From Trichaptum fuscoviolaceum (lineage: Eukaryota > Basidiomycota > Agaricomycetes > Hymenochaetales > Trichaptaceae), in the NCBI GenBank assembly GCA_910574455.1, contig CAJSYZ010000008.1, positions 3,722,707-3,786,706 of the forward strand: a stretch of DNA of 64,000 nucleotides. Reading direction: 5' to 3'. Each line of letters begins with the position of its first letter. Position 1 is the first letter of the stretch. This document shows positions 33,881 to 45,149 of this stretch, one piece after another. The notes below the pieces were generated by a model. It was not told the origin of the DNA. It made no database searches and saw nothing but the letters and a program-made list of their open reading frames with translations. The position numbers and the translations under genes are program-made.

Positions 33881-34929
33881 GAAAGTCAAAAAATGTTATG
33901 CTTTCTTTTTCTTTTTCTATCTGTAACACTTCATGCCATCCCCGGGTAGCGGGCTCTGCTGTGAGTTCACTTACAGCCTTTAACTGCTTTTCCCGCTACC
34001 CTTAAGGTAGCTGGGTATCCTATGGCGTATGCAACTGTCCACTTTCTCTGCCAAAACTTTAAATATCATGTGACTTTTACTTTCGGTACCGAAAGTACCT
34101 TTAAAAGCAGGTTGTTCTCACGCGGGTTTTGGCGTGTTCTCGTCCGCACAGAACTCCGATACCTCTCATTCACCTACAAACTCACTTAAATTCACTAACA
34201 TGTTCATATTCTTCTTCTGCAAACAGTCATAATCTTGAGGCACACGTATCCTTCCAAAGCGGCTGGGACCCAAGTATGTAATGGACGGTTAGCTCATTAC
34301 AACTTGTCGGCCTTACCGCCCCCGCACCGCCGTGGCGTAGAGGAGCGTTTGAATGACCGGAGCCAGCGCAGCACGCAGCTGCACTGTCATGGGCCGAAGA
34401 TGTCATGCGAGTATGACCGAACGGGCAGGGCCCACGAAACGGCGACGCTCACTGTCCTGCCGACCGCGATGACTGACTGATGCTCCCACCGCGATTACAT
34501 CCCACGTCCCAGCCATACCAGGACGTGAGTCTCAGAGAGAAAGGCGCAGTGGCACCATTCCACCCCTAAGGGCGGCGAGGGCATGAGGGGTCATTGACGT
34601 CTTGGACTGTGGACTGCGAGCCATTCGTAGTAGAGGTCCAGGGGAAGACACGCCGCGACATGGCGGGCCACAGCGGTTGCTATCGAGCATCGAGTGTCAG
34701 TGATGGTGGATGCTGGTCAAGATGGACTGAGTCGAAGACGTGCTGGGGTTGCCCATGCATATTGTTCAAGAGGTGGCTGGTCAGCAGATCACATTCGAGT
34801 GTCTCGTCTTGCTCTCGTCATGGTTGAGACCAAATTCAGCAACCTCAATACGCCACCTATGCATCTGCCTGCGCCGGTTGCGGGGTGTGAAACTATCCCA
34901 GCGATCCACTTGAGCGACTGCGCCAGGTG

Positions 34930-35250
34930 AAGGGAGCATTGTAGCTGCTGGAAATACAAGGCGGACCGCTCAAGCAGAGTCAGCCTCCCTTGACGGTGTG
35001 AAGACCGAGTGCAGCAATAGCGGCGCGATGCATACCCATCTTTGGCGCCGCGGCTTGAACGACGAGCTGAATTGCATTGTGTGTGCTTTACTGCAGGCTG
35101 GTGAGTGATCTCAGGTACTTTACTTAATGCTTCACTAAAATTCTTTGTGTATAGCATAAAGGACCGCACCCCAAGAGCATGCGCAGCGAACACGGCGAGG
35201 TCCGCCACCAAAGCGCACCTCGCTCTGACAACAATGAAGCGATGCGTGAG
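34930..35250 (+). pseudogene. GATA finger fragment in E5, zinc ligand lost
   Basis: It is homologous to 11075-11372 and retains the same intron. The finger starts at 35010 but its second cysteine codon is AGC (CSNSGAMHTHLWRRGL), so the zinc site is destroyed. The basic tail GPHPKSMRSEHGEVR-like text follows the intron. Confidence 0.7.
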
Positions 35251-35606
35251 CCTGGTAAATAAGTTCCACCATTTCAATTCTGTTTAATATTCTAATTGAA
35301 TATTCTTGTATTCTACAATATACAGGGTACACAAGTGCCATATGCACGAACGAACGGCCTTTCATATCTCGTCGCACAGCATAAGCGGCCTGGTACTCTG
35401 CGAGAAGAAGCCCTAATTACAGGGCACATGACACTCTACCTATGCACGCAGAGCGCAACCCACCGCATGCTTGCGCGTGCCCTCAAAAGTTGCTCGCCTG
35501 CGCTTAGCGCCCGGCGCTCGACCCTACTATAGCTCTTGAACGCGATGAAGGCTGCAGCAGCTGTCCGTCCCCGCGCATCTTGAGCTAGTGCGTTAGTTGA
35601 ACTTAG

Positions 35607-35850
35607 TTCTCCCTCCCGAAGACGATCAGCGACATCGCAAAACAGCTGCACAAGCGTTCGGATGAAGAAGAGCTGCGGAGGGAGAAGGACCTTGACGCAG
35701 TCATCGCGGCTTGCATTTTCATCGCGTGTTGTCAGGCACTTATCCCTCGGACGTCCTATGGCATCTGTAACCTGACCCACGTCTCAAAGAAGACAGTATC
35801 CCGAGGTTGTCGCAGACTACAGAACAAACTTAATGATAGTAGACTTTTGT
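35607..35850 (+). pseudogene. TFIIB first cyclin-fold fragment in E5
   Basis: In-frame text SLPKTISDIAKQLHKRSDEE, then LDAVIAACIFIACCQALIPR and CNLTHVSKKTVSRGC, covers most of the first cyclin repeat of TFIIB. It is better preserved than the E1 copy because it lacks that copy's frame break. No start or flanking exons are present. Confidence 0.75.
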
Positions 35851-36295
35851 ATGAATGTGAAAATAAATGTTCTTTTTTTCTTCTTTCTGTAACACTTTCT
35901 TCATACCCATCTCTGGGTAGCGGGCTCTGCTGTGAGTTAACTCACAGCCTCTAACTGCTTGTTCCCGCTACCCCTTGGGTAGCTGGGTATTCTTAGGGTA
36001 TGCAACCGTACGGATTCTCTGCCAAAAGTCAAAAGGTCACGTGAAATTGCCTTATAAGTTAAACCTGCCTGTTAAAGAAGGCGTTCTATTAGAAAGTTCT
36101 GATGGATTTGATTACTAATGATGACGCAATCTGAGACAAGGCGTTTACTCCTCGCCGTCGTCGCCAACGTTTAACGTGTGCACTCTTCCTTCTCCTTTCC
36201 TCAGAGTCGGACTCACGTATTGACACTCCTAATGGCGACGCGTCCTTGTGAGTTTCTTTTTGATTCCTACATGTTCATGACACCGCTAATATTTT

Positions 36296-37610
36296 GTGTT
36301 TTTGTCAATCTTCTACGACTTGACCTGCCAGGATCTGTTGCCCGCCTTTGAAGACTCGCTCTCCGCTTTCTTTGCTCTCCTCCTTCAGCTCATACTCAAT
36401 GTCTCCCAAGACCGTTCGGTGCGGCTCGCAGCCAGCGTCTATCTCAAGAACACGATCAAACGTCGGATGAGGACTCGCCTTTGGCGGACGCAGAGAAGAC
36501 GCAGAGAATACGCAGCTGAAGGGTCAGCTGGTTCCTGCAATGATCGCGCTTTCGAATTCAGCGGACAAGACATTGCGAGCGCAGGTTGCGGAGGTCATGT
36601 CCATTGTTGCAAAGTACGATATCCCCGAGCAATGGCCAGATCTCATCAATCAGCTCGTCTCTTCACTCTCGCCCGACGCTGCAAATGATCCAACAAACGT
36701 CTCGGTTCTCGAAACTGCCCACTCGATCTTCGCTCTTTGGAGTTCTGAAATACACTCGGACTCGCTCTACACGACAATCAACTTCATTTTGAGCCGCTTC
36801 TCGGGCACCTTCCTCCAAATCTTCGAACACACCTTCTGAATGGATTGGGAACTGAAGCGATGACGCAGGCTCAGGTCGTGCTTCTGTCAATTTCTACGAC
36901 TTGATGTGCCAGGATCTGCCTCCCACTTTTGAAGACTCACATTCCGCTTTCTTTGGCGCTGAGCAGAAAGTGCGCATCAAGTTCCTTGCTTGGGACCTCG
37001 AGAACATGCTTACCGGCATTTGTCACAGCGCTGTGGGGGTTCTCGGTGGAGGTCAGAGATCTGGATTCGCATATGTCAGACTGGTCAGTCAGGGACTACG
37101 CTTCCTCAGCACGGTCATCCGATCAGGAAACTACAAAGCGACATTTTGCGGAGAGGGAGATGATCAAGGTTGTGATCAAAGGCGTACTAGTTGTCCCCTA
37201 TGTCACATTACGAGGTGCGCAAACTTCTTCTTTCATCGCACTCATCTTTTTCCTGATAATATCTTGACCTGCAGAACACGTAGTAGAGCAATTTGAGGAC
37301 GATCCTCTGGAGTATATCCGAGTCCAATCTTCTGAATGGGTCGGGAACCGAAGCGATGGCGCAGGCTGAGGTTGTGCTTCTGTCAATCTTCTACGACATG
37401 ACGTGCCAGGATCTGCCTCCCACCTTTGAAGACTCGCACTCCGCTTTCTTTGGCGCTGAGCAGGGAGTGCTCACCAAGTTCCTTGCTTGGGACCTCGAGT
37501 CATGCGCGGTGATCCCAACGATTCGACTCTTTCCTCACCCAAATCAAAACGTCGATCTTCGAGCTCGCCAAGCTTTATACGCATTGATACCCGGAGGCCC
37601 GCAGTCGTCG
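36296..37610 (+). pseudogene. CSE1-like: CSE1/exportin-2 fragments in E6, partly tandem
   Basis: It opens with the same chimeric join as E3 and E7 (DLLPAFEDSLSAFFALLLQL running into VSQDRSVRLAASVYLKN). It then has PEQWPDLINQLVSSL, LETAHSIFAL, the QDLPPTFEDSHSAFFGAEQK exon, GLRFLSTVIRSGNYKA, and a retained intron after the VTLR codons (about 37213-37275). From 37336 the MAQAEVVLLSIFYDMTCQDL region begins again, a second partial copy. Frames are broken throughout. Confidence 0.75.
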
Positions 37611-37715
37611 GGCAGGACGGCAATGGGGGTGTGGTCTTACTTGTGCGCCGGACTGGGTTGGGTATGTCTGGGTGAGCGAGAGCGCAGACAGGAATTGGAC
37701 CTGTGGCTGCTCATG

Positions 37716-37948
37716 CGGGTAGGGCAGTACAGGCGCCGAGGACCTGTTGGCCCGCTACTGCGACTACTTGAATATACCTCCCAATTTCGAGGCCATCTGC
37801 GGTGATGTGATTAGGCTTGCCTGTGTCCAGTGCACTGGTGACAGTTGTGGCACTGTTTTGGTTGCTGGGGGCAACATCTACTTTACATGCCACCTTCTCG
37901 GGCAGTCAAAGTCTGCGAAGGATTCAAATGTACAGATAGTAATATAGA
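37716..37948 (+). pseudogene. TFIIB second cyclin repeat fragment in E6
   Basis: An open stretch DLLARYCDYLNIPPNFEAIC, GDVIRLA, then GGNIYFTCHLLGQSKSAKDS matches the second cyclin repeat of TFIIB. The frame is open to a stop near 37948. It is the best-preserved of four related pieces (E4, E6, E7, E10). Confidence 0.7.
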
Positions 37949-38412
37949 CTTCTGTATGTAAAAATGTTTTTCTTTCCTTTCTCTTACAATAGCTTCATGC
38001 CCATCTCTGGGTAGCGGGCTTTGCTGTGAGGAACTCACAGTCTGTAACTGCTTGTTCCCGCTACCCCTTGGGTAGCTGGGTATTCTTAGGGTATGCAACC
38101 GTGTCCAGCGCCTGCCAAAAGTCAAAAGGTCACGTGAAATTGCCTTATATGTTAAACCTGCCTGTTAAGGAAGGCATTCGATTCGAACATTCTGATGTAC
38201 TCGATTACAAATAATGACGCAATCTGAGACATTGCCCCACCGCGCCAGCTTGTCTGTCCTCGCCATCGTCGCCAACGCTTAATGTGCGTCTTCTTCCTTG
38301 TCTTTCTCGTCTTTTCCTCAAAGTCGGGCTCACACATTGACACTCCTAATGGCGACGCGTCCTTGTGAGTCTCTTTTTGATTCCTACATGTTCATGACAC
38401 TGCTAATATTTT

Positions 38413-39480
38413 GTGTTTTTGTCAATCTTCTATGACTTGACCTGCCAGGATCTGTCGCCCGCCTTTGAAGACTCGCTCTCCGCTTTCTTTGCTCTCCTCC
38501 CTCAGCTCATACTCAATGTCTCCCAAGACCGTTCAGTGCGGCTCGTATCCAGCGTCTATCTCAAGAACACGATCAAACGGCGATGGGAGGATGAGGACTC
38601 GCCTTTGGCGGACGCAGAGAAGACGCAGAGAAGACGCAGCTGAAGGATCAGCTGGTTCCTGCACTGATCGCGCTTTCGAATCCAGCGGACAAGACATTGC
38701 GAGCGCAGGTTGCGGAGGCCATGTCCATTGTCGCAAAGTACGATTTCCCCGAGCAATGGCCAGATCTCATCAATCAGCTCGTCTCTTCACTCTCGCCCGA
38801 CGCTGCAAATTATCCAACAAACGTCTCGGTTCTCGAAACTGCCCACTCGATCTTCGCGCTTTGGCGTTCTGAAATACACTCGGACTCGCTCTACACGACA
38901 ATCAACTTCATTTTGAGCCGCTTCTCGGGCACCTTCCTCCAAATCTTCGAACACACCTTCTGAATGGATTGGGAACTGAAGCGATGACGCAGGCTCAGGT
39001 CGTGCTTCTGTCAATTTCTACGACTTGATGTGCCAGGATCTGCCTCCCACTTTTGAAGACTCACATTCCGCTTTCTTTGGCGCTGAGCAGAAAGTGCGCA
39101 CCAAGTTCCTTGCTTGGGACCTCGAGAACATGCGCGGTGATCCCAACAATTCGACTTCCTCTTTCCTCACCCAAATCAATACTTCGATCTTCGAGCTCGC
39201 CAACTTTATTCGCATCGATACCCGGAGGCCCTCTCGTCTTGAATACCGTACCGGCCACAGCTCTGTGGGGACATCTCGGTGGAGGTCAGAGATCTGGAAT
39301 AGCATGTGACGGACTGGTCAGTCAGGGACTACGCTTCCCCAGCATGGCCATTCAATCAGAAATATACAAGGCGACGTTTGCGGAGAGGGAGGCAATCAAT
39401 GTATTGATCAAAGGCGTAGTCGTACCCAATGTCACATTTACGAGGTGCGCAATCTTTTTCTTCCATCACCCTAATCTCTA
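38413..39480 (+). pseudogene. CSE1-like: CSE1/exportin-2 fragment in E7
   Basis: It shares with E3 and E6 the fused first segment (PAFEDSLSAFFALLPQLILN then QDRSVRLVSSVYLKN). It continues with RWEDEDSPLADAEKTQ, VAKYDFPEQWPDLINQL, RSEIHSDSLYTTINFILSRF, and the QDLPPTFEDSHSAFF exon to about 39130. Then come VPATALWGHLGGGQRSGIA, GLRFPSMAIQ and the VVVPNVT exon end with its intron donor near 39443. A small duplication of AGAAGACGCAG near 38620 shifts the frame. Confidence 0.75.
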
Positions 39481-39564
39481 CTGATGCTGTCTCAATCTCA
39501 GTGCACAAAGTTGCAAAAAGATTACTGCATTTTCTGCCAATCAGGTGCTTCTGTTTATTTTCCA

Positions 39565-39735
39565 TATTCCCGCGACCATCTAACTCCTAAATTCAAGCTC
39601 ATCCGTAGCGATGTGATCTTGGCTTGCTCGTGACTGACAGTCATAGACATGTGTCGGTTGCTGAGGGTGACATCTACTTTACATGCCACCTTCTCGGGCA
39701 GTCGAAGTTGGCGAAGGATTCAAATGTATAGATAG
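39565..39735 (+). pseudogene. Small TFIIB second-cyclin remnant in E7
   Basis: Fragments of LIRSDVILAC and GDIYFTCHLLGQSKLAKDS remain, separated by frame breaks. The fragment is recognisable only by comparison with E6 and E10. Confidence 0.55.
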
Positions 39736-40069
39736 TAATAGACTTCTGTATGTAAAAATGTTTTTCTTTTCTTTCTCTTACAATAACTTCACGCCCATCG
39801 ACGGGTAGCGGGCTTTGCTGTGAGGAACTCGCAGCCACTAACTGCTTGTTCCCGCTACCCCTTGGGTAGCTGGGTATTCTTAGGGTATGCAACTGTCCGC
39901 CGCGCCCGCCAAAAGTCAAACGGTCACGTGAAATTCCCTTATATGTTAAACCTGCCTAATAAAGAAGGCGTTCGATTCGAAGATTCTGATGTACAACTTG
40001 ATTACAAATAATGACGCAATCTGAGACATTGCGCCACGCGCCAGCTTGTCCCGCCCTCGCCATTGTCGC

Positions 40070-40560
40070 CGCTTCACGATCGTCTTCTTTCTTCTCCGTC
40101 GTCTTCAGCAGCGAGGCATGTCCTCGCTATCGCAATCAAACAGCGAATTGCAGGCGCCTTTACAAAGTTAAAGACAGAATGGTATACAGGGTACGTAAAA
40201 GCTAAACTCTCAAATGTTGAACGGCACTTATATCTAGTTGCACAAGGCAGCCAATGCTTCACCGCATAGCCGGGCATGCAAACGCGGCCTGGGCATACGA
40301 GAATGCCGCCGAACTCTCCGTCCCAACGATCGTCCGAAGACCTATCTAGTCTTTCCCTGCCACAGAGACCGCTTTCCCCAGGAGGTTCAACTCTGTATTT
40401 CCGCGAAACCGGGGCATGCAGATGCGTCTTGGAAGTACGAGGTGGCCGCCGTGGGTAAGCTGCCCTGCTTGATGTAGAGACCAACGGCCGTCTTCCGCCA
40501 CGCTTTCCCCGGTGCAGAGGGCGGCATTTCTACCACTTTGACGGCGTACAGGCGCAACGT
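40070..40560 (+). pseudogene. Unrecognised captured fragment shared by E8 and E10
   Basis: One frame reads PGHANAAWAYENAAELSVP-like and, further on, GHADASWKYEVAAVGKLPC, suggesting short tandem helical repeats with a GHAxAAWxYE motif. The E10 copy is at about 43660-44160. Stops and frame changes are present in both. I do not recognise the source gene. Confidence 0.4.
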
Positions 40561-40592
40561 GCCCGGAGGCTGAAGTACCCAGGAAGGTCCGT

Positions 40593-41815
40593 GGATGGGC
40601 CAGCTTGTTTCTTCACTCTCGCCCGACGCTGCAAATTATACAACTAACGTCTCTGTTCTCGAAACTTCCCACTCGATCTTCGCGCCTTAGCGTGCTGAAA
40701 TACGCTCAGACTTGCTCTACACGACAATCAACTTCATTTTGATCCGCTTCTCGGGTACCTCCCTCGAACACACCGCCACCAATCTTCTGAAGGGGTCGGG
40801 AACTGAAGCGATGGCACAGGCTCAGGTTGTGCTTCTGTCAATCTTCTACAACATGACGCGCCAGGATCTGCCTCCCACTTTTGAAGATTTGCACTCCGCT
40901 TTCTTTGGCGCCGAGCAGGGAGTGCTCACCAAGTTCCTTGCTAGGGACCATGCGCAGTGATCCCGACGATTTGACTCCCTCTTTCCTCACCCAAATCAAA
41001 ACTTCGCTTTTCGAGCTCGCCAAGCTTTATATGCATCAATACCCGGAGGCCCTCTCGTCTTCGAATACCGTACCGGCCACAGCTCTGTGGGGACATCTCG
41101 GTGGAGGTCAGATAGCATGTGACGGGCTGGTCAGTCAGGGACTACGCTTCCTCAGCACGGTCATTCGATCAGGAAACTACAAAGCGACGTTAGCGGAAAG
41201 GGAGATGATTAAGGTTGTGTTCAATGGCGTAGTTGTCCCCAATGTCACATTACGAGGTGCGCAAACTTCTTTTTTCATCGCGCTCATCTTTTTACTGATA
41301 TTATCTTGACCTGCAGAACACGAAGTGGAGCAATTTGAGGACGATCCTCTAGAGTATGTCCGAGTCGACCTTTCTCTCGCGGTGTCCTCTTCATCCATTG
41401 GTGGGTTGACTGCGGATGGCACCACGAGGCGTCAAGGAGCGGCCGATGTCCTCCGTGCACTCGTTGCCTCAGGTTTCGAGACTGAGACGACGGAAGTCGT
41501 CTTGACGCTAATAGGGAACGGACCGGAGGATTACAACAGGAAGAAGGGAGATGAAGTTGGAAGAGGAAGGATGAGAGTGTGTACCTGCTCACGGCAGTGG
41601 CAACTGTTGGTGCAACTGCTCAGGTGAGTGATGCAAATCGTTCTGGAGGAACAGTCAATAATTTTGAGGACCTATGGTGCATGTTGTGCAGTTCTTCTCG
41701 CAACATGTGCACGAGGACCTACAGGCCGATTAGAACTCCGTGCATCCAATTCTCCAGGTTGATGTGATTTGCTTTTTGTTCTCCTTCCGAAATCAGGTGT
41801 GTAATTTTAACATAA
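40593..41815 (+). pseudogene. CSE1-like: CSE1/exportin-2 fragment in E8
   Basis: It starts later in the gene than E3, E6 and E7 (QLVSSLSPDAAN), so it lacks the chimeric 5' join. It continues further than E6 and E7: EVEQFEDDPLEYVRVDLSLA, VLRALVASGFETETTEVV, YLLTAVATVGATAQ and CIQFSRLMxF-like text near 41750. A retained intron (about 41258-41317) sits after the VTLR codons. Several frame breaks are present. Confidence 0.75.
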
Positions 41816-41960
41816 TAGAATTTTGTCTGCTTGTAACATAGTAGAATATTGTATGTACGGATGTAAAGAAGAAAAATGTTTTTTTTCTCTAACAATAACC
41901 TCACACCCATCCACGGGTAGCGGGCTCTGCTGTGAGGAACTCGCAGCCACTAACTGCTTG

Positions 41961-43392
41961 TTCCCGCTACCCCTTGGGTAGCTGGGTATTCTTAGGGTAT
42001 GCAACTGTCTGTTTTTACCGCCAAAAGTCAAAAGGTCACGTGAAATTGCTTTATTTGGGGGGTCCTTGGATATATATGGGCAGATTTCGATATATAAGTC
42101 TATTTCTCTCACATGACAATGACAAAGACGCGTAAGTTATGTAAAGTAGTGTCTCGGGTAAACCCGAGACCGCAGCTCGCCGTCGTTCAACGCCCTTGTC
42201 TTCTTTGCATGTTGGACTCACATATTGGTACTCCTAACGGCGACGCGCTCTCCTTCGTCGGAACGGCAAACGGTTCGCAACGGGCCGTCATGGGCTGAAG
42301 GTGTCTTGCGTGTATAATTTTACGGAAAGGGCACACCAATTAGCGACGCTCACTGTACCGCCGACCACGATGACCGACTGACGCCCCTACCGCGATTGCG
42401 CACAGTTTTGCGTGCGGTGTTCCTCTCCCAACTTGCTGCCATCGGCGTACATGGACGAAGTGTACTCACTTGTATGAAGGGCTCCTGAAGGCTGCGAGCC
42501 ACATGCATACTGGTCCTCCCTGGCTGTATTGCAGGTCGCTTAATTGACCCGGCGCAAGGAACGAAGGCAGGTCGTTGGCGGCAGGACTGGGAATGATGGT
42601 GTCTTTGCGAATGTCACTGAAAAATTAAGCCTCCCCAGGCTCATAGTGGAAGGTGCGCCTATTTTGCTGCATCAACAAATTGCTTCTTTACTTTGTTTTC
42701 TAACAGGATTGTTTCGGTGACTCTTGCATTCCATAATCAATAGAAGATTGCGTCCATGTTATGTCGGAGGAGACACAGTAGGATGCACCACCATCGAACG
42801 CCACCGCTCAGATGCTGTTCGCCGCTGTCTCATTTTACTGACAACAGTCCATGCACCTTCGTCCTTATCGCCGGGAATGATGCTTCCAGGCGAGCTTCTG
42901 ATTGATGGTCTTGCAACGGGCACGTTCTTCTCATTTGCTTGGAACATACTCATTTCTATTTCCTTCAGATTCATGGGCCTTCTCCTTACTTACCTCCTGC
43001 ATACTACACATGCAGCAAAGCTAGGTGCTCGTGCTGGTCTTGGCTTGAGGCTGGTTCAACATGGTTTGCGTTGAGGACGGACAAGGATAACAAAGGCATA
43101 GGCACGAATGCCAGTGGTGAAGAGGGCATGTGGGGCGGCTGGGGAAAACAGGACACTGTACCTTCACCGACACCGACGTTTGATACAGCTGCGGCTGAAA
43201 GTTGGACAGCTACTCACAATGGGACTGTTCCCGTGACAGATGCTTCTGCAGCATCAAGAGTATAGTGTATAATACTTCTGTACTGTATGTGTGCTTTAAA
43301 ATATAATGTTTTTCTTCCTCTCACTCTTGCTTCAACTGCATTCCCGGGTAGCGGGCTTTGCTGTGAGTTAGCTCACAGCCACTAACTGCTTG
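41961..43392 (+). mobile_element. Helitron-like element E9 (Bsd2/Ndfip cargo)
   Basis: It is closely related to E2 along its whole length, including the promoter-like core and hairpin 42151-42170. It ends GGGTAGCGGG, GCTGTGAGTTAGCTCACAGC and CACTAACTGCTTG. Forty bases of non-element sequence (43393-43432), ending in A, separate it from E10. Confidence 0.75.
42530..43265 (+). pseudogene. Bsd2/Ndfip-like fragment in E9
   Basis: It has the same layout as the E2 fragment: NDGVFANVTEK, then PGELLIDGLATGTFFSFAW and LLTYLLHTTHAAKLGARAG. A one-base loss near 43066-43072 (after LVQHG) ends the frame earlier than in E2. Upstream stops in the PY-motif region are shared with E2, so they predate the split of the two elements. 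Confidence 0.7.
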
Positions 43393-43432
43393 TTTGCGAA
43401 CTTTCTACTTTTCATATTATCTGCATCCGTTA

Positions 43433-44603
43433 TTCCCGCGACCTGTAGAGGTCGCTTGGGTACCTTAGAAAAACGCAACTGTCCGGATTCTCTGCGAAAA
43501 CTGATCCGGTCACGTGAAATTGCCTTTATGGGTAATTAACCCTTTATGGTAGGAGCTCCAGTCATGTGATGGCTTACCTACAACAGCAGGTTGTTTCCAC
43601 ACGAATTTGATTGCATTCTCCGTTGTCGCCAACGTATCTTTGGCAAGCATTCGAAGGTGCTGCGCAGCAAACACCTCTTCAACAACTAGTTATGTTCTCG
43701 CTATTGTGATCAAACGGTCAATCATAGGCGCTTGCTCAAAGCCAAAGCCAGAACAGTATAAAGGGTACGTAAACATAAATTTTCACAAATGAACGGCCGC
43801 TCATATCTAGTCGCACAAGGCAGCCAATGCTTTACTACATAGCCGGGCATGCAAACACAGCCTGGGCATACAAGGATGCCGCCATACTCTCCATCTCAAC
43901 AATTGTCCGAAGACCTATCTAATATTCATCCGCCACAGAGACCGCCTTCCCCACCTCTAAATTTCCACGAAACCGGGCATGCAGACGCGGCTTGGAAGTA
44001 ACGGGGGTGACCACCGTTTGCGTAAGCTACCCTGCATATGCAGGAGGCCGACGGCCGTCTTCCGCCACATTCCACAGACTGAGTGCAGAGGGCGGCATTG
44101 CCGCCACCATGATGGTGTATAGGCGTGACGTGGCTGGAGGCTGAAGTACCCAGGAACAGTTGTGGCATATCTCAAAAGTGGCGGTTGAGACTGGCGGTGA
44201 GACTCGGTGGTTGGACTACCTCTCGGAAGTGGCCTCGTAACCACAAGGAGGGGTTCATAATGAAGAACCGGAAAGGTTGCACAAGCGGTGACTGTCGCAG
44301 CAGCGGGTGAACTCAAGACTGCAACCACTTGGATCTACCTCCCAATTTCAAGCTCATCTGTAGTGATGTGATCTTGGCTTGCTTGTGACTGACATCTGTA
44401 GACCTGTGTCGGTTGCTGAGGGTGACATCTACTTTACATGCCACCTTCTCGGGTAGTTGAAGTTGGCAAAGGATTTAAATGTATAGATAGTAATAGACTT
44501 CTGTATGTAAAAATGATTTTCTGTTCTTTCTCTTACAATAACTTCACGCCCATCGACGGGTAGCGGGCTGTGCTGTGAGGAACTCGCAGCCACTAACTGC
44601 TTG
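43433..44603 (+). mobile_element. Helitron-like element E10 (unknown + TFIIB cargo)
   Basis: It starts after an A with the variant hairpin GCGACCTGTAGAGGTCGC, as E3 does. It ends GGGTAGCGGG, GCTGTGAGGAACTCGCAGC and CACTAACTGCTTG. It is followed by 14 bases (44604-44617) before E11. It carries the unrecognised fragment shared with E8 (43660-44160) and a TFIIB second-cyclin remnant. Confidence 0.75.
44320..44475 (+). pseudogene. TFIIB second-cyclin remnant in E10
   Basis: It reads LDLPPNFKLICSDVILAC, then in another frame AEGDIYFTCHLLG followed by a stop. It resembles the E7 piece most closely. Confidence 0.55.
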
Positions 44604-45149
44604 TACATATCGAATTTTTCCCGCTACCCCTTGGGTAGCTGGGTATTCTTAGGGTATGCAACCGTGTCCAGCGCCCGCCAAAAGTCAAAAGGTCACGTGA
44701 AATTGCCTGTAAAGGGAATTCCTTCCTATTAAGGATGGCATTCGATTCGAACACTGCATTCTGATGTACTTGATTATAAATAATGACGCAATCTAAGACA
44801 TTGCGCCGCCCGGTGATCCTCGCCATCGTCGCCAACGCTTCCAACGCTTAACATATGTTCTCTTTCTTCTCTTCCTTGTAGACGTCGGACTCACATATTT
44901 GCACTCCTAACGGCGACGCGCTCTCCTTCGTCGGAACGGCAAACGGTTCGCAACGGGCCATCATGGGCCGAAGGTGTCTTGCGTGTATGATTGAACGGAA
45001 AGGGCACACCAATTGGCGATGCTCACTGTACTGCCGACCACGATGACCAACTGACGCCCCTACTGCGCTTGCGCTCAGTCCTGCGTGCGGCTTCCCTCTT
45101 CCAATTGGCGTACATGGACGAAGTGTACTCACTTGGATGAAGGGCCTCG

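Larger units (their letters stand above)
31813..33989 (+). mobile_element. Helitron-like element E4 (TFIIB + septin cargo)
   Basis: It begins TTCCCGCTACCCC directly after an A (GCATACTCA) at the end of family X copy 5, and carries the promoter-like core with hairpin 32003-32022. It ends GGGTAGCGGG, the hairpin GCTGTGAGTTCACTTACAGC and TTTAACTGCTT, abutting E5. Cargo is a TFIIB zinc ribbon, a septin fragment split by an inverted-repeat element, and the start of TFIIB cyclin repeat 2. This is the first element of the large array. Confidence 0.75.
33990..35961 (+). mobile_element. Helitron-like element E5 (GATA + TFIIB cargo)
   Basis: The start hairpin is GCTACCCTTAAGGTAGC, a variant that keeps pairing. 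An 18-bp perfect palindrome ACTTTCGGTACCGAAAGT lies at 34079-34096. It ends GGGTAGCGGG, GCTGTGAGTTAACTCACAGC and CTCTAACTGCTTG. Its right half is collinear with E1. The left half (34130-34930) is unrecognised apart from a stretch shared with the E11 Bsd2 fusion (about 34495-34580). Confidence 0.75.
35962..38054 (+). mobile_element. Helitron-like element E6 (CSE1 + TFIIB cargo)
   Basis: It has the standard 5' hairpin. It ends GGGTAGCGGG, the hairpin GCTGTGAGGAACTCACAG and TCTGTAACTGCTTG. Inside are two partial copies of the CSE1 fragment (36296-37335 and 37336-37610) and a TFIIB second-cyclin fragment. Its first 300 bp match those of E7. Confidence 0.75.
38055..39848 (+). mobile_element. Helitron-like element E7 (CSE1 + TFIIB cargo)
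   Basis: It has the standard 5' hairpin. It ends GGGTAGCGGG, the hairpin GCTGTGAGGAACTCGCAGC and CACTAACTGCTTG. It is collinear with E6 over the CSE1 part but has a single copy, then a short TFIIB piece. It directly abuts E8. Confidence 0.75.
39849..41960 (+). mobile_element. Helitron-like element E8 (unknown + CSE1 cargo)
   Basis: It has the standard 5' hairpin. The 3' end is GGGTAGCGGG, GCTGTGAGGAACTCGCAGC and CACTAACTGCTTG. The left cargo (40070-40560) is an unrecognised fragment shared with E10. The right cargo is CSE1. It abuts E9. Confidence 0.75.
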
